Shown piece after piece: positions 23,345 to 32,988 of a stretch of 64,000 nt of DNA (position 1 is the stretch's first letter; each line of letters begins with the position of its first letter). The notes under the pieces were generated by a model that was not told the origin of the DNA, did no database searches, and saw only the letters and a program-made list of their open reading frames with translations. The stretch comes from Eubacteriales bacterium (GTDB taxonomy: Bacteria; Bacillota; Clostridia; Lachnospirales; Lachnospiraceae), in NCBI GenBank assembly GCA_030536575.1, contig JAUNPS010000027.1, positions 1 to 64,000 on the forward strand, in the 5' to 3' direction. Position numbers and translations under genes: made by a program.

Positions 23345-25097
23345 TTTCAATCTCCTCCTTCGAAAGCTGGGACTGGGCGATCTCCAGATATTCCGGACAA
23401 TTTTTCAGCAGTTCGGCATGGGTGCCCTTCCCCACGATCCGGCCGTGATCCAGCACCAGAATCCGGTCAGCGTCCTTGATGGTGCTGATCCGCTGGGCCA
23501 CAATCATCTTGGTGGTATCGGCGGTCTTTTGATGCAAAACAGAGCGCAGCGTCCGGTCTGTCTTATAGTCCAGCGCGGAAAAAGAGTCGTCAAAGATCAG
23601 AATCTCCGGCTTTCTGGCCACCGCGCGGGCAATGGAAAGCCGCTGCTTCTGCCCGCCGGAAACATTGGTTCCGCCCTGGGCGATGGGAGCATCGTAGGTT
23701 CCCTCCATCTTTTCTACAAATTCCGCAGCCTGAGCAATGGAGACAGCCTCCTCCACGCCCTGGGCGCCGATTGCTTCCTTTCCGTTTTCACCGAAGGCAA
23801 TGTTCGATGTGACAGTGCCGGAGAACAGCACCGCTTTCTGGGATACATACCCGATGCGGTTGTGAAGCGCTTCCTGGGTGTAATCCCGGACATCCTGGCC
23901 ATCCACCAGAACCTGGCCCTGCGAAACATCGTAGAAACGCGGAATCAGATTAATCAGGGTTGTTTTGCCGCAGCCGGTAGCGCCAATGAGCGCCACAGTC
24001 TCGCCTTTTTGGGCGGTAAAGCTGATATTGTGGAGCGTATCCGCCGCCGCGCCGGGATAGCGGAAGGACACATCCCGGAATTCAACTGTTCCCTGTGCAG
24101 CGGATGCGGTTTTCTTTCCATCGTGGATGCGGCTTTCCGTATCCAGTACTTCGCAGATACGCCGGGCGGATACCTGGGCACGGGGCATCATGATGAAGAT
24201 CATATTCAGCATCATGAAAGCCTGAATGACCTGAATCGCATAGTTGGAGAATACGACCATGTCGGAAAAGATCCCCAGCTTCGCATCCATGCCGGCGGCT
24301 TCAATGATGTAAGCGCCGATCCAGTAAACCACCAGCGTCAGCCCGGAACTGATGAGGGTCATAGTAGGCGACATCAGCGCCATAACCCGGTTCGCGGTCA
24401 TATTGGTCACGGTTACCTCGTCATTCGCCTTGGCGAATTTATCCTCCTGATACTGCTCGGCATTGTAGGCCCGCACCACGCGAATGCCGGTAAGATGCTC
24501 TCTGGTAACCCGGTTCAGGTTATCGGTCAGGCCCTGAATTTTCTTGAAGCGTGGCATTGCAAAAATCAGGGTAATGGCCAGCACGACGATCAGGATAAAC
24601 ACGGACACCGCCGTAGTGGCCGTCCATTGCCAGTAGTTCTTGCCTGCAATCTTTACGATGGCCCACACCGCCATGATCGGCGCTTTTACGATCATCTGCA
24701 GGCCCATAGCTACCACGTTCTGAATCTGGGTAATATCGTTGGTGCTGCGGTTGATCAGGCTGGCGGTGGAAAAGCGGTCGATCTCCTCCAAAGAGAAGCC
24801 GATGGTCTTGTCAAATACATTGCCCCGCAGGGTTTTGGCAAGCCCCGCCGCCGTCTTGGCGGCAAAGTAGCCCACGATCACCGAAAAAGCCATACTGCCA
24901 AGGGCACACAGCAGCATATAGCCGCCCTGGGTCAGAATGTCGCTCATGGCGCTGCCCTCGGTCTGAACCAGCGTGGTGATGGCGGACATGTAATCCGGCA
25001 GCTTCAAATCCAGCCAGACCTGTCCAATGATGAACACGATGCTGACTCCGATGTAAAGCCACTCCTTTTTGCTGAGATACTTTAAGATTTTCAGCAT
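23337..25097 (-). CDS. ABC exporter half-transporter (TMD-NBD), subunit 1
   Basis: A 586-residue partner of 21581-23344. It has a six-TM domain, then Walker A LIGATGCGKTTLIN, Q-loop GYVSQKAVLFSG, signature NVSGGQKQRLSIARA, Walker B EILIFDDSFSALD (Asp replaces the catalytic Glu after the Walker B Asp) and AQRIS (Gln for the switch His). Those two changes mark this as the degenerate-site ATPase of a heterodimeric exporter. The start at 25097 (MLKILKYL) follows AGGAGGAATTCAT; longer in-frame starts reach into the promoter region. Substrate unknown; drug or lipid-like compounds are typical. Confidence 0.9.
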   Translation of the reverse strand: MLKILKYLSKKEWLYIGVSIVFIIGQVWLDLKLPDYMSAITTLVQTEGSAMSDILTQGGYMLLCALGSMAFSVIVGYFAAKTAAGLAKTLRGNVFDKTIGFSLEEIDRFSTASLINRSTNDITQIQNVVAMGLQMIVKAPIMAVWAIVKIAGKNYWQWTATTAVSVFILIVVLAITLIFAMPRFKKIQGLTDNLNRVTREHLTGIRVVRAYNAEQYQEDKFAKANDEVTVTNMTANRVMALMSPTMTLISSGLTLVVYWIGAYIIEAAGMDAKLGIFSDMVVFSNYAIQVIQAFMMLNMIFIMMPRAQVSARRICEVLDTESRIHDGKKTASAAQGTVEFRDVSFRYPGAAADTLHNISFTAQKGETVALIGATGCGKTTLINLIPRFYDVSQGQVLVDGQDVRDYTQEALHNRIGYVSQKAVLFSGTVTSNIAFGENGKEAIGAQGVEEAVSIAQAAEFVEKMEGTYDAPIAQGGTNVSGGQKQRLSIARAVARKPEILIFDDSFSALDYKTDRTLRSVLHQKTADTTKMIVAQRISTIKDADRILVLDHGRIVGKGTHAELLKNCPEYLEIAQSQLSKEEIENG

Positions 25098-25196
25098 ATG
25101 AATTCCTCCTATTTTTAATAGCGTGATGTTAAAAGCATGCGTTTGATTTAAGTTTAACAATACCCACCTCCCGGTGGGAATTGCAAGGGCCTGGAA

Positions 25197-25622
25197 TCAG
25201 GAAAAAGAGCTGCGGACTTTCTGCAACAGGCTGACCAGGATTGACCATTCCGTTTCTGTCAGCGCGGCGGTCAGGTTTTCCTCGGTTTTGCGCATATTGG
25301 CTTCCGATTTGCGGCAGCACGCCTGACCCGTGGGTGTAATGCGGATCATTTTAATCCGCTTATCTTCCGGACTGCCAAACCCTTCTACGAATCCCTTCTG
25401 CTCCAGCCGGCGCACAATTCCGGCGGCAGTGGACTGAGCCACGTGAAGCGTCCGCTCCAGCTGCTTCAGCTCCATTTGATTTCCTTCCGCCCGGTCAAGC
25501 TCCATCAGGACAGTGACCTGGGACATGGTCAGGTCATCCTGACGCAGGGCATTGTTGGCGTTTTTTTCCAGCTCGCTGTGGATTTGTTTGATAAGCACGG
25601 CACATGCACCTTCTCCCATCAT
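25197..25622 (-). CDS. MarR-family transcriptional regulator
   Basis: A 141-residue winged helix-turn-helix regulator. MELKQLERTLHVAQSTAAGI is the recognition helix, and VRRLEQKGFVEGFGSPEDKR with IKMIRITPTGQ is the wing, which matches MarR closely. The start at 25622 has AAAGGAGG 5 bases upstream; a second ATG follows immediately. It lies 99 bases upstream of the ABC exporter pair in the same direction. Its promoter is bracketed by an inverted repeat (25650-25688), so autoregulation and control of the exporter are likely. Confidence 0.9.
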   Translation of the reverse strand: MMGEGACAVLIKQIHSELEKNANNALRQDDLTMSQVTVLMELDRAEGNQMELKQLERTLHVAQSTAAGIVRRLEQKGFVEGFGSPEDKRIKMIRITPTGQACCRKSEANMRKTEENLTAALTETEWSILVSLLQKVRSSFS

Positions 25623-25647
25623 TGCGCCCTCCTTTCTCTATACAGCA

Positions 25648-25688
25648 ATAATAGCACGCTTTCATTCCATTGTCAAGAGTGTGCTATT
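25648..25688 (-). promoter_or_regulatory. Sigma-A promoter with flanking inverted repeat, upstream of marR
   Basis: Read on the minus strand: TTGACA (25676-25671), 17-base spacer, TATTAT (25653-25648), close to consensus. The arms AATAGCAC and GTGCTATT (25650-25657 and 25681-25688) form a perfect 8-bp inverted repeat. One arm overlaps the -10 box and the other lies just upstream of the -35 box. A bound MarR dimer or pair of dimers would block RNA polymerase. No Rho-independent terminator interrupts 25098-25196 except a short CCCACC/GGTGGG stem without a good T-run. Confidence 0.7.
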
Positions 25689-25718
25689 GATTTTTTCACT
25701 TTTGTCTGCGCAGCCCCC

Positions 25719-25997
25719 TCACAGCCCCGCAAAAAACAACTCATAAAAATCATCCTGTCCCTCCAGCATCGGCGAATTTTCCCCTCCGCCGTTCGTACTG
25801 CGCTTCATCGCCGCATAAAACTCCTCCCCCGCCGCGATCACATCCATCTCATAAACCGGATACCCCAACTCCCGGCACTTGCCGCAGAAGGCCTGCAGCG
25901 GGTCATGCATCTGCCTGGTAGCCAGCAGCTCCTGCCGCAGGGCCTCGTCCTGCCTGGCCCGCTGTTTCAGTTCCTCTAAATAATCCACGGTCGTCAT
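25719..25997 (-). CDS. Small Nif11-like protein
   Basis: A 92-residue acidic protein starting at 25997 (MTTVDYLEELKQRARQDEAL), whose ATG overlaps the stop of the giant activase gene (ATGA) with GGGAGG upstream. The helical DEALRQELLATRQMHDPLQ and CGKCRELGYPVYEMD pattern resembles Nif11 domains, and the C-terminus ENSPMLEGQDDFYELFFAGL is acidic. In other systems Nif11 domains act as leader peptides or accessory proteins. Here the obligate coupling to the activase suggests a partner role. The family assignment is moderate. Confidence 0.5.
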   Translation of the reverse strand: MTTVDYLEELKQRARQDEALRQELLATRQMHDPLQAFCGKCRELGYPVYEMDVIAAGEEFYAAMKRSTNGGGENSPMLEGQDDFYELFFAGL

Positions 25998-28900
25998 ATC
26001 GTTTCCTCCCTGTTCATCAGCAGCATCTGCAGCCGGTTTTCCACATTCGCATAGCTGGTATCCGGATCCAGATCCAACGGCAGGATCTGAATATCCGGAT
26101 ACTTCTCTTTCAGGCTTTTGATCACCCCGCGCCCGCAGATATGGTTCGGCAGGCAGCCGAAAGGCTGAAGGATCACAAAAGACTTCACGCCCGCTCTCGC
26201 ATAATGGTCGATCTCCGCCGCCATCAGCCACCCCTCCCCGCAGCTTAACGTGGAAGGAATGATTTCTTTCACGCCCTCGTAGAGCGCTTTCGGTTTCATG
26301 CCCTTTTCATACAGGGGATGGCGTTTGGCCGATTTTTCCAGCTTCTCCTGTATCGTATCGAACAGCCAGCTCACCAGGAACGGATACGGCGGAATGTTCG
26401 CGTGATAATCCTTGATCTCCACTCCCGAAGCCAGAAAATCTTTCCGGAGCTGATCCGTGATCCGCGGAAAGATCGTTTCCATCCCGTTGCTTTCGAGATA
26501 TTCTTCGATCTTAAAATTCGATCCGGGGTGATACGTTACCAGCAGTTCTCCCGTAACAAATACCGCAGGTTTCTTATGGCTTCTATCATACGGGATCTTT
26601 GCCATCGCGTCAATACAGCCTTCAAATTCTTTTCTCGCTTCTCCGATCCCGGTTTTCATAGCGTCGGAAATCCGCCGTACACAGGCCTGGTATACCTGGT
26701 TCGTCTCACCGCTCCTGCACTCATAAGGCCGGATCTTCCGGCATAATTCCGTCAGGATATCCAGCATCATAAACGCCCAGACTGCCTCCAGCACCGCGCT
26801 GATTCCCAGAAGGAACACCCCCGGATGCATCTCTTTTGTATCGTTCACATCCGTCGTCAGTACCGGAACTTCGGAAAATCCGGCGCTGTCCAGCCCTTTT
26901 CGCAGCAGCCCCGCGTAATGGGACATCCGGCAGTCGCACTGAAATTTCACCATGCACACCGCCACTTCACTCTGTTTGTAATGCCCTCTCTGCAGTTCCC
27001 CGATGAGTTCTCCGATCACCATCTGCGCCGGAAAACAAATATCGTTATGTACATATTGCTTACCCAGGCGGATCTGTTCCAGGCCGCCCACCGGAACCCG
27101 CTTTACCTGAAACTGTTCCTTTTCCAAGATTCCTTCTAATAAAACCGAAACTTCCGCGGAAATATTCGGCACAAGCAAGGTTCTTTTTTTCTTATCGGAT
27201 TTATAAAACTTCGCCGGGTTCGGCTCCGGAAGCGGCCGCACCGTATACGGCCCTTTCTGCTTTTCCCTTCGGATCCGCACCGATTCGATAAACGACGAAA
27301 TGCGGATATCCAGCGCGCCCGCCGCGTCGCTTTCGTCAATTTTCAGCACAAGCGGCGATTTCTTCCCGCTCTCTAAAATCCGGACAATCTCATCCGAAAG
27401 AACCGCGTCATGCCCGCATCCGAAGCTGACAAGCTGGACGTATTCCAGCTCTTCCCGTTCGGCCGCCGCCATGGCCGAGGCTAACATCCTGGTATGGAAA
27501 TTGTTGGTAATCTCCACTCTTGTTCTGCTCAGATCTTCCTCCCGGATCTCCGCCAGGGCGTCTGCCGGAAGCACGGGAATCCCTCTTCGCGTAAATACTT
27601 TGGAAACTTCATGGTTTACCAGGGGATCCGAATGATACGGACGTCCCGCCAGGACAACCGCAAACGTATGATGCTCCCTTGCATACGCGATAACTTCCTC
27701 CGCCCCGGCATATAGCCGGTTCCGAAACTGAAGAAGGGCGGACTCCGCCTGCCGGAAAGCCTCCCCGGCTTCTTTTCTTCCCGCATGCAGGCACTCCTGC
27801 GCGTAGCGGCAGATCTGCGCCTTCCGATCCTTTTCCTGGAACCAGTGAAAAATCGGCGTATCGAAGGGAATCCCATAATTTTTCACAGGATTCTGTCCGT
27901 TTTGAATGACCATCGGATAACCCTGCACCACCGAACAGACATAGGGGCTTAGTTTGTCTTTTCCTTCCGGCGGCATATGCATCACATAGGGCATAAAAAT
28001 GCGGTCTGCTTTTTGTTCCGCCAGATCCAGGATATGGCCATGCACGAGTTTTGCCGGAAAACAAATCGTATCCGACGCCACATAAGACAGCCCCTTCTCA
28101 TACTGGGTCCGGCTGCTCTTATGGGACAAAACCACTTCGTAGCCCAGCGCCCGGAAAAACGTCGTCCAAAACGGCATACTGTCCCAGAATTCAAGGACTC
28201 TTGGGATTCCGATCCGCTCTTTCTGGGGTTCTCTCACAGGCGTAAACGAATACGTTTCAAAGAGCCAGTGATTCCGATCCGCAAACAAATCCGGCGCTGC
28301 CTGTTCTTTTTTCTTTTTCGGTTCTCCGTTCCCGATCAGTCCCCGTTCGCACCGGTTTCCCGTCACATAAGAGCCAATTCCTGCAAACTGCATAATGGTA
28401 CGCCTGCAATGGTTTGCGCAGCCATTGCAGGGAACCCCCGTCCGGATCTCATAAGAAAAGGACTTCACTTTGTCGAACCCGATAAAGGAACTGCCTTTTC
28501 CGTCCGCATAACCGTAGGTTTCGATCTGCCGTTTTGTCAGCAGCGCGACGCCAAGCGCGCCCATTTCCCCCGGATAAGGAGCCAGCGTCACGTCCTTCCC
28601 TACATACTCCTCCATTGCCCGAAGAACCGCCAGATTCCGAAACGTCCCGCCCTGCACGACAATCCGGTTTCCCAGTGTCTCTTTCCGGTTCACCCGCACG
28701 ACTTTTGTAAACACATTTTCAATGATCGAGCGGCATAATCCCGCCATAATATCCTTTGGCAGCTTCCCCTCCCGCTGTTCATTGATAATGGTGCTGTTCA
28801 TAAACACGGTGCAGCGGCTGCCAAGTCTTGCCGGGCTTTGGGAAGAAAACGCGTTTTCTGCGATCTCCTCCGCTTCCATTCCAAGGGAGGAGGCAAAATT

Positions 28901-30313
28901 TTCCAGAAAACAGCCGCACCCGGAAGAACAGGCTTCATTCAGCAGAATGTCCGTGATCACCCCGTCGTTTATCCAGATCGCTTTCATATCCTGTCCGCCA
29001 ATATCCAGGAGGAACGAAGCGTCCGGTACAAACTTCATACAGCCCTGGGCATGCGCCACCGTCTCCACAATATGGAAATCCGCCTGGAACGCTTTCGCCG
29101 CCATCTTCTCACCATAGCCGGTGGTGCCGACTCCCAGGATTTTTAATTCGGTTCCCTGTTTTCGGTACTTTTCATACAATTCCGTAAGCCCGCCGCAGAT
29201 GACCTTTAACGGTTCGCCATGATTCGCGGCGTAGAACGTATCCACCACCCGTTCCCCTCTGTCCAGAAGGACAAATTTTGAGGTTGTGCTGCCGGAGTCA
29301 ATTCCTAAGTAGGCTTCCAGGACGCCATTTTCCAAAACGGCTCTTTCCGGTTGCTTCAATTCTCCGTAATGCCTCTTCAAAAAAGCTTCTTTTTCCTCCG
29401 GATTCTGAAAAAACGGCGGTTCGAAAGCCGTTTCCTCTTCCGTTCCCTCCAAGGATCTGCCGCATCGCTTCAGCAATTCCTCAACCGTTACCTCTTCCGC
29501 ATCGGAAAACAGCGAATCAACCGCGATGGATGCCCCCAACGCCACGATCGTCTCCGGATGCTCCGGTATGAGAATTTCCTCCTCCTTCAGGTTCAGGCGT
29601 TTGGCAAATACCCGGATCAGCGTGGGATTAAATGTCAGGGGCCCTCCCTCGAAAAGAATCGGCGGCGTCAGCCGCAGCCCCTGGGAAAGCCCTCCGATCG
29701 TCTGTTTTGCAATGGCATGAAGGGTGGAAAGGGCAATGTCCTCCCTAGGCGCCCCCTGAATCAAAAGGGGCTGAATATCCGTCTTGGCAAATACGCCGCA
29801 CCGGCCTGAAATTTCATAAACAGTTGTCCCTTTTGCCGCCAATTTTTCGAAATCAGCGGTGTCCACATGCAGCAGCGTGGCAATCTCATCCAAAAAAGCG
29901 CCGGTTCCCCCCGCGCAGCTTCCATTCATACGCATATCCGACGTCCGCAGTTCCCCTGTTTTTTCGTCTTTCTGGAAAAAGATAATCTTTGCGTCCTGAC
30001 CGCCAAGTTCGATTGCCGTTCCTGCATTGGGATACCGCTCACAGACAGCCGCCGCATTGGCCACCACTTCCTGCACAAAGGGAAGCCCCAGTTTTTCCGC
30101 AATGGGCTTCCCTCCGGAACCGCACACGGCCCCTTTCATCTTCCTTTCTGAAAATTTTGGCTGGATTTCTGCCAGGATTTCCTCTAACGTTTCCCGCTGC
30201 CTGGCAAAATGCCGCCGATATGTGGAATAAAGGATTTCCCCGGTTTCCCTGTCCCTGACGATCAGTTTCACGGTCGTCGAGCCAACGTCGATTCCAAATC
30301 TCCAGTCCTGCAT
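25994..30313 (-). CDS. Giant acyl-CoA dehydratase activase-related protein (two BadF/HgdC domains, DUF2229, HgdB-like)
   Basis: A 1439-residue protein. Residues about 1-270 and 335-610 are two ASKHA-fold BadF/HgdC activase domains: FGIDVGSTTVKL and LGIDSGSTTSKFVL phosphate loops, ELGGQDAK and DIGGQDMK, NGSCAGGTGAFLDE and EACSSGCGCFLENF (cysteines for the [4Fe-4S] cluster). A Cys-rich link follows (CNGCANHCRRT, GNRCERG). About 735-960 resembles the CoA-activase-associated DUF2229, and the C-terminal part resembles dehydratase D-subunits (SFGCGHDAV, QPFGCLPNH). Activases of this kind use ATP to push an electron into radical dehydratases. The role of these fused forms is unestablished. The start at 30313 is one base past the upstream stop, with AAGGAAGG before it. 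Confidence 0.85.
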   Translation of the reverse strand: MQDWRFGIDVGSTTVKLIVRDRETGEILYSTYRRHFARQRETLEEILAEIQPKFSERKMKGAVCGSGGKPIAEKLGLPFVQEVVANAAAVCERYPNAGTAIELGGQDAKIIFFQKDEKTGELRTSDMRMNGSCAGGTGAFLDEIATLLHVDTADFEKLAAKGTTVYEISGRCGVFAKTDIQPLLIQGAPREDIALSTLHAIAKQTIGGLSQGLRLTPPILFEGGPLTFNPTLIRVFAKRLNLKEEEILIPEHPETIVALGASIAVDSLFSDAEEVTVEELLKRCGRSLEGTEEETAFEPPFFQNPEEKEAFLKRHYGELKQPERAVLENGVLEAYLGIDSGSTTSKFVLLDRGERVVDTFYAANHGEPLKVICGGLTELYEKYRKQGTELKILGVGTTGYGEKMAAKAFQADFHIVETVAHAQGCMKFVPDASFLLDIGGQDMKAIWINDGVITDILLNEACSSGCGCFLENFASSLGMEAEEIAENAFSSQSPARLGSRCTVFMNSTIINEQREGKLPKDIMAGLCRSIIENVFTKVVRVNRKETLGNRIVVQGGTFRNLAVLRAMEEYVGKDVTLAPYPGEMGALGVALLTKRQIETYGYADGKGSSFIGFDKVKSFSYEIRTGVPCNGCANHCRRTIMQFAGIGSYVTGNRCERGLIGNGEPKKKKEQAAPDLFADRNHWLFETYSFTPVREPQKERIGIPRVLEFWDSMPFWTTFFRALGYEVVLSHKSSRTQYEKGLSYVASDTICFPAKLVHGHILDLAEQKADRIFMPYVMHMPPEGKDKLSPYVCSVVQGYPMVIQNGQNPVKNYGIPFDTPIFHWFQEKDRKAQICRYAQECLHAGRKEAGEAFRQAESALLQFRNRLYAGAEEVIAYAREHHTFAVVLAGRPYHSDPLVNHEVSKVFTRRGIPVLPADALAEIREEDLSRTRVEITNNFHTRMLASAMAAAEREELEYVQLVSFGCGHDAVLSDEIVRILESGKKSPLVLKIDESDAAGALDIRISSFIESVRIRREKQKGPYTVRPLPEPNPAKFYKSDKKKRTLLVPNISAEVSVLLEGILEKEQFQVKRVPVGGLEQIRLGKQYVHNDICFPAQMVIGELIGELQRGHYKQSEVAVCMVKFQCDCRMSHYAGLLRKGLDSAGFSEVPVLTTDVNDTKEMHPGVFLLGISAVLEAVWAFMMLDILTELCRKIRPYECRSGETNQVYQACVRRISDAMKTGIGEARKEFEGCIDAMAKIPYDRSHKKPAVFVTGELLVTYHPGSNFKIEEYLESNGMETIFPRITDQLRKDFLASGVEIKDYHANIPPYPFLVSWLFDTIQEKLEKSAKRHPLYEKGMKPKALYEGVKEIIPSTLSCGEGWLMAAEIDHYARAGVKSFVILQPFGCLPNHICGRGVIKSLKEKYPDIQILPLDLDPDTSYANVENRLQMLLMNREETI

Positions 30314-30314
30314 C

Positions 30315-31190
30315 TTATTGCCTTCCTTCTTCTGTTCCGATCCATCCGGCGATATCTGTCTTTTCAAACGTATACCGCAGCTCTTTTCCGTATGCCCGCT
30401 CATACGCCTTTTTCTTCTGCTCATAATCCAGTTCCATCATCCGAAGGCTGTCGTCCCGGACGCTTAACGCCGCATCCGGATAAATCACCGGCAAAATGTG
30501 CACAATGTACCTGGTTTTATAGAATTCCTCATTCTCCTTCTTCGGGGCGGTACGGATTTCCACAAAGCAGGAAATGACCGGAACCTGGTATTTTGCGGCA
30601 TAGTAGTAGGCCCCTCTTTTCGGAGGCCGGGGTTTCCGGTAGTTAAACCACATCTCCTGCTCCGGATAAACCAGCACAAACTGTTTTTTCTTCAGCAGGC
30701 CGCCAAGCAGGTTCTCAAATTCGTGCTTCATATATTCCCGGTCTGATTTCCAGATCGGAATCGTATCCATATAATTCATCAGGAATCCGACCAGACCCTT
30801 CATGGCATAATTGGATTCCTGGCATACCACATACAGCCTCCTTTTTCCGACTTTTTTCATGGCCTGGCGAACCGCCGTGTTCTCCAGCGGATTAAAATGA
30901 TTGCTGGTAACGATGGCCCCGGTCGGGATCCCGCGGATATTCTCAAGTCCCACATATTCTGTTTTTCGGTTTTCCACCCGCGATACCGTATCCGTCACAC
31001 AGCGCGCCAGCCAGTTGTTAAACGCGTATGCGGGCGTCCTGTGGATCTTCAGAAACCGTTCAACCAGCTTCGCTTTTTCCGCTTCCGGCAGATCGGGGTC
31101 GCCGACTTCCACTTTTTCATGAAACCGCTGTTCTTCTACAGCCTTTTTTATATTTTCAACAACAAGCTTTTTGCTTCCACCTATGAACAT
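30315..31190 (-). CDS. PlsC-type 1-acylglycerol-3-phosphate acyltransferase-like protein
   Basis: A 291-residue acyltransferase. TSNHFNPLENT replaces the N-H-x4-D motif with an N-H-x4-E variant, and VLVYPEQEMWFNYRKPRPPK is the motif III (E-G-x-x equivalent) with the P-K-R-G motif IV following. The first ~60 residues are an extra basic helical segment. The start at 31190 overlaps the end of the GT8 gene (10 bases), and the stop is one base from the giant activase start. It may acylate a glycolipid or lysophospholipid made by the neighbouring glycosyltransferases. The His-to-acid spacing variant deserves note. Confidence 0.75.
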   Translation of the reverse strand: MFIGGSKKLVVENIKKAVEEQRFHEKVEVGDPDLPEAEKAKLVERFLKIHRTPAYAFNNWLARCVTDTVSRVENRKTEYVGLENIRGIPTGAIVTSNHFNPLENTAVRQAMKKVGKRRLYVVCQESNYAMKGLVGFLMNYMDTIPIWKSDREYMKHEFENLLGGLLKKKQFVLVYPEQEMWFNYRKPRPPKRGAYYYAAKYQVPVISCFVEIRTAPKKENEEFYKTRYIVHILPVIYPDAALSVRDDSLRMMELDYEQKKKAYERAYGKELRYTFEKTDIAGWIGTEEGRQ

Positions 31191-32140
31191 ATCCTGATTT
31201 CTTTTCCTTCTTCATATAGTTTCTTAAACGTAAGTTCCTTCTGCGGCTGACGGTCTGCTTTCTGAATCATCACATTCATACTCTGCGCGTCATGCCTCGC
31301 CTGTTCCTCCGAATACTCCAGCAGGTTCCTTCTTACCTCTTCATAAAAACAGGTTTCTTCCGCATACTTCCAGAAATAATCCTCGTACTGGATTCCCCGG
31401 TAGCACCAGGGCTTGTCGAAAAGATTGTAATGAATCAGCTTCGGGTTCTGATACGCTTCTTTTCCTTTCTGGGGCATGATATCCCACGCTTTGTCGAGAT
31501 AGAAAATGTTCCCGTGGCACATTGCGTTCAAATAATCCTGATCGGGCGCAATGCAGTCCACATGGTACGTCGTAAGCAGCGTCAGAAACTTTTCGGAAAA
31601 GTTTAATTCCCGCAGACGCTTCATATTCAAGAGAAGCACGCCGGAATTGATGTATTCCTGGCAGGCCACGCCAACCGCGTTCTCGATATAATTCACCAGT
31701 TCCGGTACTTCTTCAATTGAAAAATCATGGCATGCACCGATAATCTTTTCGCCCAGGTCCAGACGGTACATCTCGGAGATATCTCCCGGTACAACGATAT
31801 CGCTGTCCACATAAATCGCTTTCTCATACTCCGGAAACATATCCGCAAGGAACAGCCGGAAATAAATCGTCAGAGAAAAATAGTCGCACCGCAGCCGGTT
31901 CTCTTCCCGATCCGTAATCCCGGACAGTTTCTCGCCCATTTCCGAAAATAAAATTTCAAAGTTTTCATTGCCCAGCGCCGCGATTTTCCTTTGGTTCTCT
32001 TCGGAAAGCCCCTGATGGATCACATGAATCTTATACTGGTACTGTCTGGATGCATTTTGGATCATGGAATATAGGGCAATGCCCATATTCGGCGCATAGC
32101 CATCATCAATCGTAAAAAAAATCGGGATTTCTTCTCTCAT
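31181..32140 (-). CDS. Family 8 glycosyltransferase
   Basis: A 319-residue GT8 enzyme. The N-terminus (IPIFFTIDDGYAPNMGIALY) is the nucleotide-sugar binding start. KAIYVDSDIVVPGDISEMY contains the DxD metal site, EYINSGVLLLNMKRLRE is the conserved middle, and LIHYNLFDKPWCY is the C-terminal H-x-x-x-x-x-K-P-W signature. The start at 32140 has AAAGGACG upstream. GT8 enzymes of this group transfer galactose or glucose to lipid or lipooligosaccharide acceptors. It lies 32 bases downstream of a second GT8 gene. Confidence 0.88.
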   Translation of the reverse strand: MREEIPIFFTIDDGYAPNMGIALYSMIQNASRQYQYKIHVIHQGLSEENQRKIAALGNENFEILFSEMGEKLSGITDREENRLRCDYFSLTIYFRLFLADMFPEYEKAIYVDSDIVVPGDISEMYRLDLGEKIIGACHDFSIEEVPELVNYIENAVGVACQEYINSGVLLLNMKRLRELNFSEKFLTLLTTYHVDCIAPDQDYLNAMCHGNIFYLDKAWDIMPQKGKEAYQNPKLIHYNLFDKPWCYRGIQYEDYFWKYAEETCFYEEVRRNLLEYSEEQARHDAQSMNVMIQKADRQPQKELTFKKLYEEGKEIRICS

Positions 32141-32172
32141 AACGGTACGTCCTTTCTTTTCTGGTATTTTCG

Positions 32173-32988
32173 TTATTCTTCATATGCCTGATACTGTTCC
32201 AGCAGTTCGTCATATTCATACAGTTTCAGAACGGTATGCAGTTTCTCCGGCTCCCACGGTTTCGCGCTGACCGTATGAACCCACGGGAAGAAACGGAAGG
32301 TCGTTGTAAAATGCTGGAGCACGGTATCCTTTTGCAGCTTTCTCTGTTCATTGTATTTTCTCGGCACAATTTTTTTTGCGGCCGCCAGTTTGTTCAGCGC
32401 CGACTGATCCGGCATAAACATTTTTTTCTTTCTGCACAGTTCCCTGCACTTCGCAAACAATCCGGTTTCCCGGATCCGTTTCAGATTCAGAAGGAGCACG
32501 CCGGAATTCAGATAATCCATATGCAGAAGCCGTTTCCGAAAAAACCACCTTCCGTAATAATCCAGGGTTCCGGCGATTTCCCAGTCTTCCATATCCTGAT
32601 GATAAAACTCGCTGGGGTCTCCCCTGCATAACACATCGGCGTCTAAATAAAGGAGACGTTCCGGCAATCCGGCGATCTGGTCGGCATAGAGCCGCAGCAT
32701 GCAGCATGGGGTAAAGCGGGTATCCATATTCGCTTCCGGAAGCTGTTTCTGAAACTGTTCGCTGATATCAATTTTCGTAATCTGGTTCCGCTCATCCGCC
32801 TCTTTTAAAAAACTTCGGATCTGCGCGATCCTTTCCTCCGTTATTGGCTCGTATCTGTGACCGTTCCAGTCCACGCGGGCGGTCAGCACATAGACGTTTA
32901 ACGGTTCCTGGATCTGTCTTACCAGCGACAGTACGGATAAGCTGATTCCTTTTTCGATTCCGCCGTCCCCGCAATATAATAGATTCAT
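32173..32988 (-). CDS. Family 8 glycosyltransferase (second)
   Basis: A 271-residue GT8 enzyme. The N-terminus is short (NLLYCGDGGIEKGISLSVLS), with RLLYLDADVLCRGDPSEFY as the DxD site, YLNSGVLLLNLKRIRETG in the middle and HTVSAKPWEP near the C-terminus. The start at 32988 overlaps the upstream stop (TGATG), with GAGGAGATC upstream. It is distinct from the 31181-32140 enzyme, so two successive sugar additions are plausible. Confidence 0.85.
   Translation of the reverse strand: MNLLYCGDGGIEKGISLSVLSLVRQIQEPLNVYVLTARVDWNGHRYEPITEERIAQIRSFLKEADERNQITKIDISEQFQKQLPEANMDTRFTPCCMLRLYADQIAGLPERLLYLDADVLCRGDPSEFYHQDMEDWEIAGTLDYYGRWFFRKRLLHMDYLNSGVLLLNLKRIRETGLFAKCRELCRKKKMFMPDQSALNKLAAAKKIVPRKYNEQRKLQKDTVLQHFTTTFRFFPWVHTVSAKPWEPEKLHTVLKLYEYDELLEQYQAYEE

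Noticed and set aside
23418..25085. Long plus-strand open frame (555 codons) opposite the ABC exporter subunit
   Set aside because: It mirrors the ABC gene at 23337-25097 and has no start signal or known motif. Its His/Gly-rich composition is typical of an antisense shadow of a GC-rich gene.
25165..25180. CCCACC/GGTGGG hairpin between marR and the ABC genes as a terminator
   Set aside because: Stem of six, no proper T-run, and the genes are expected to be co-transcribed; too weak to list.
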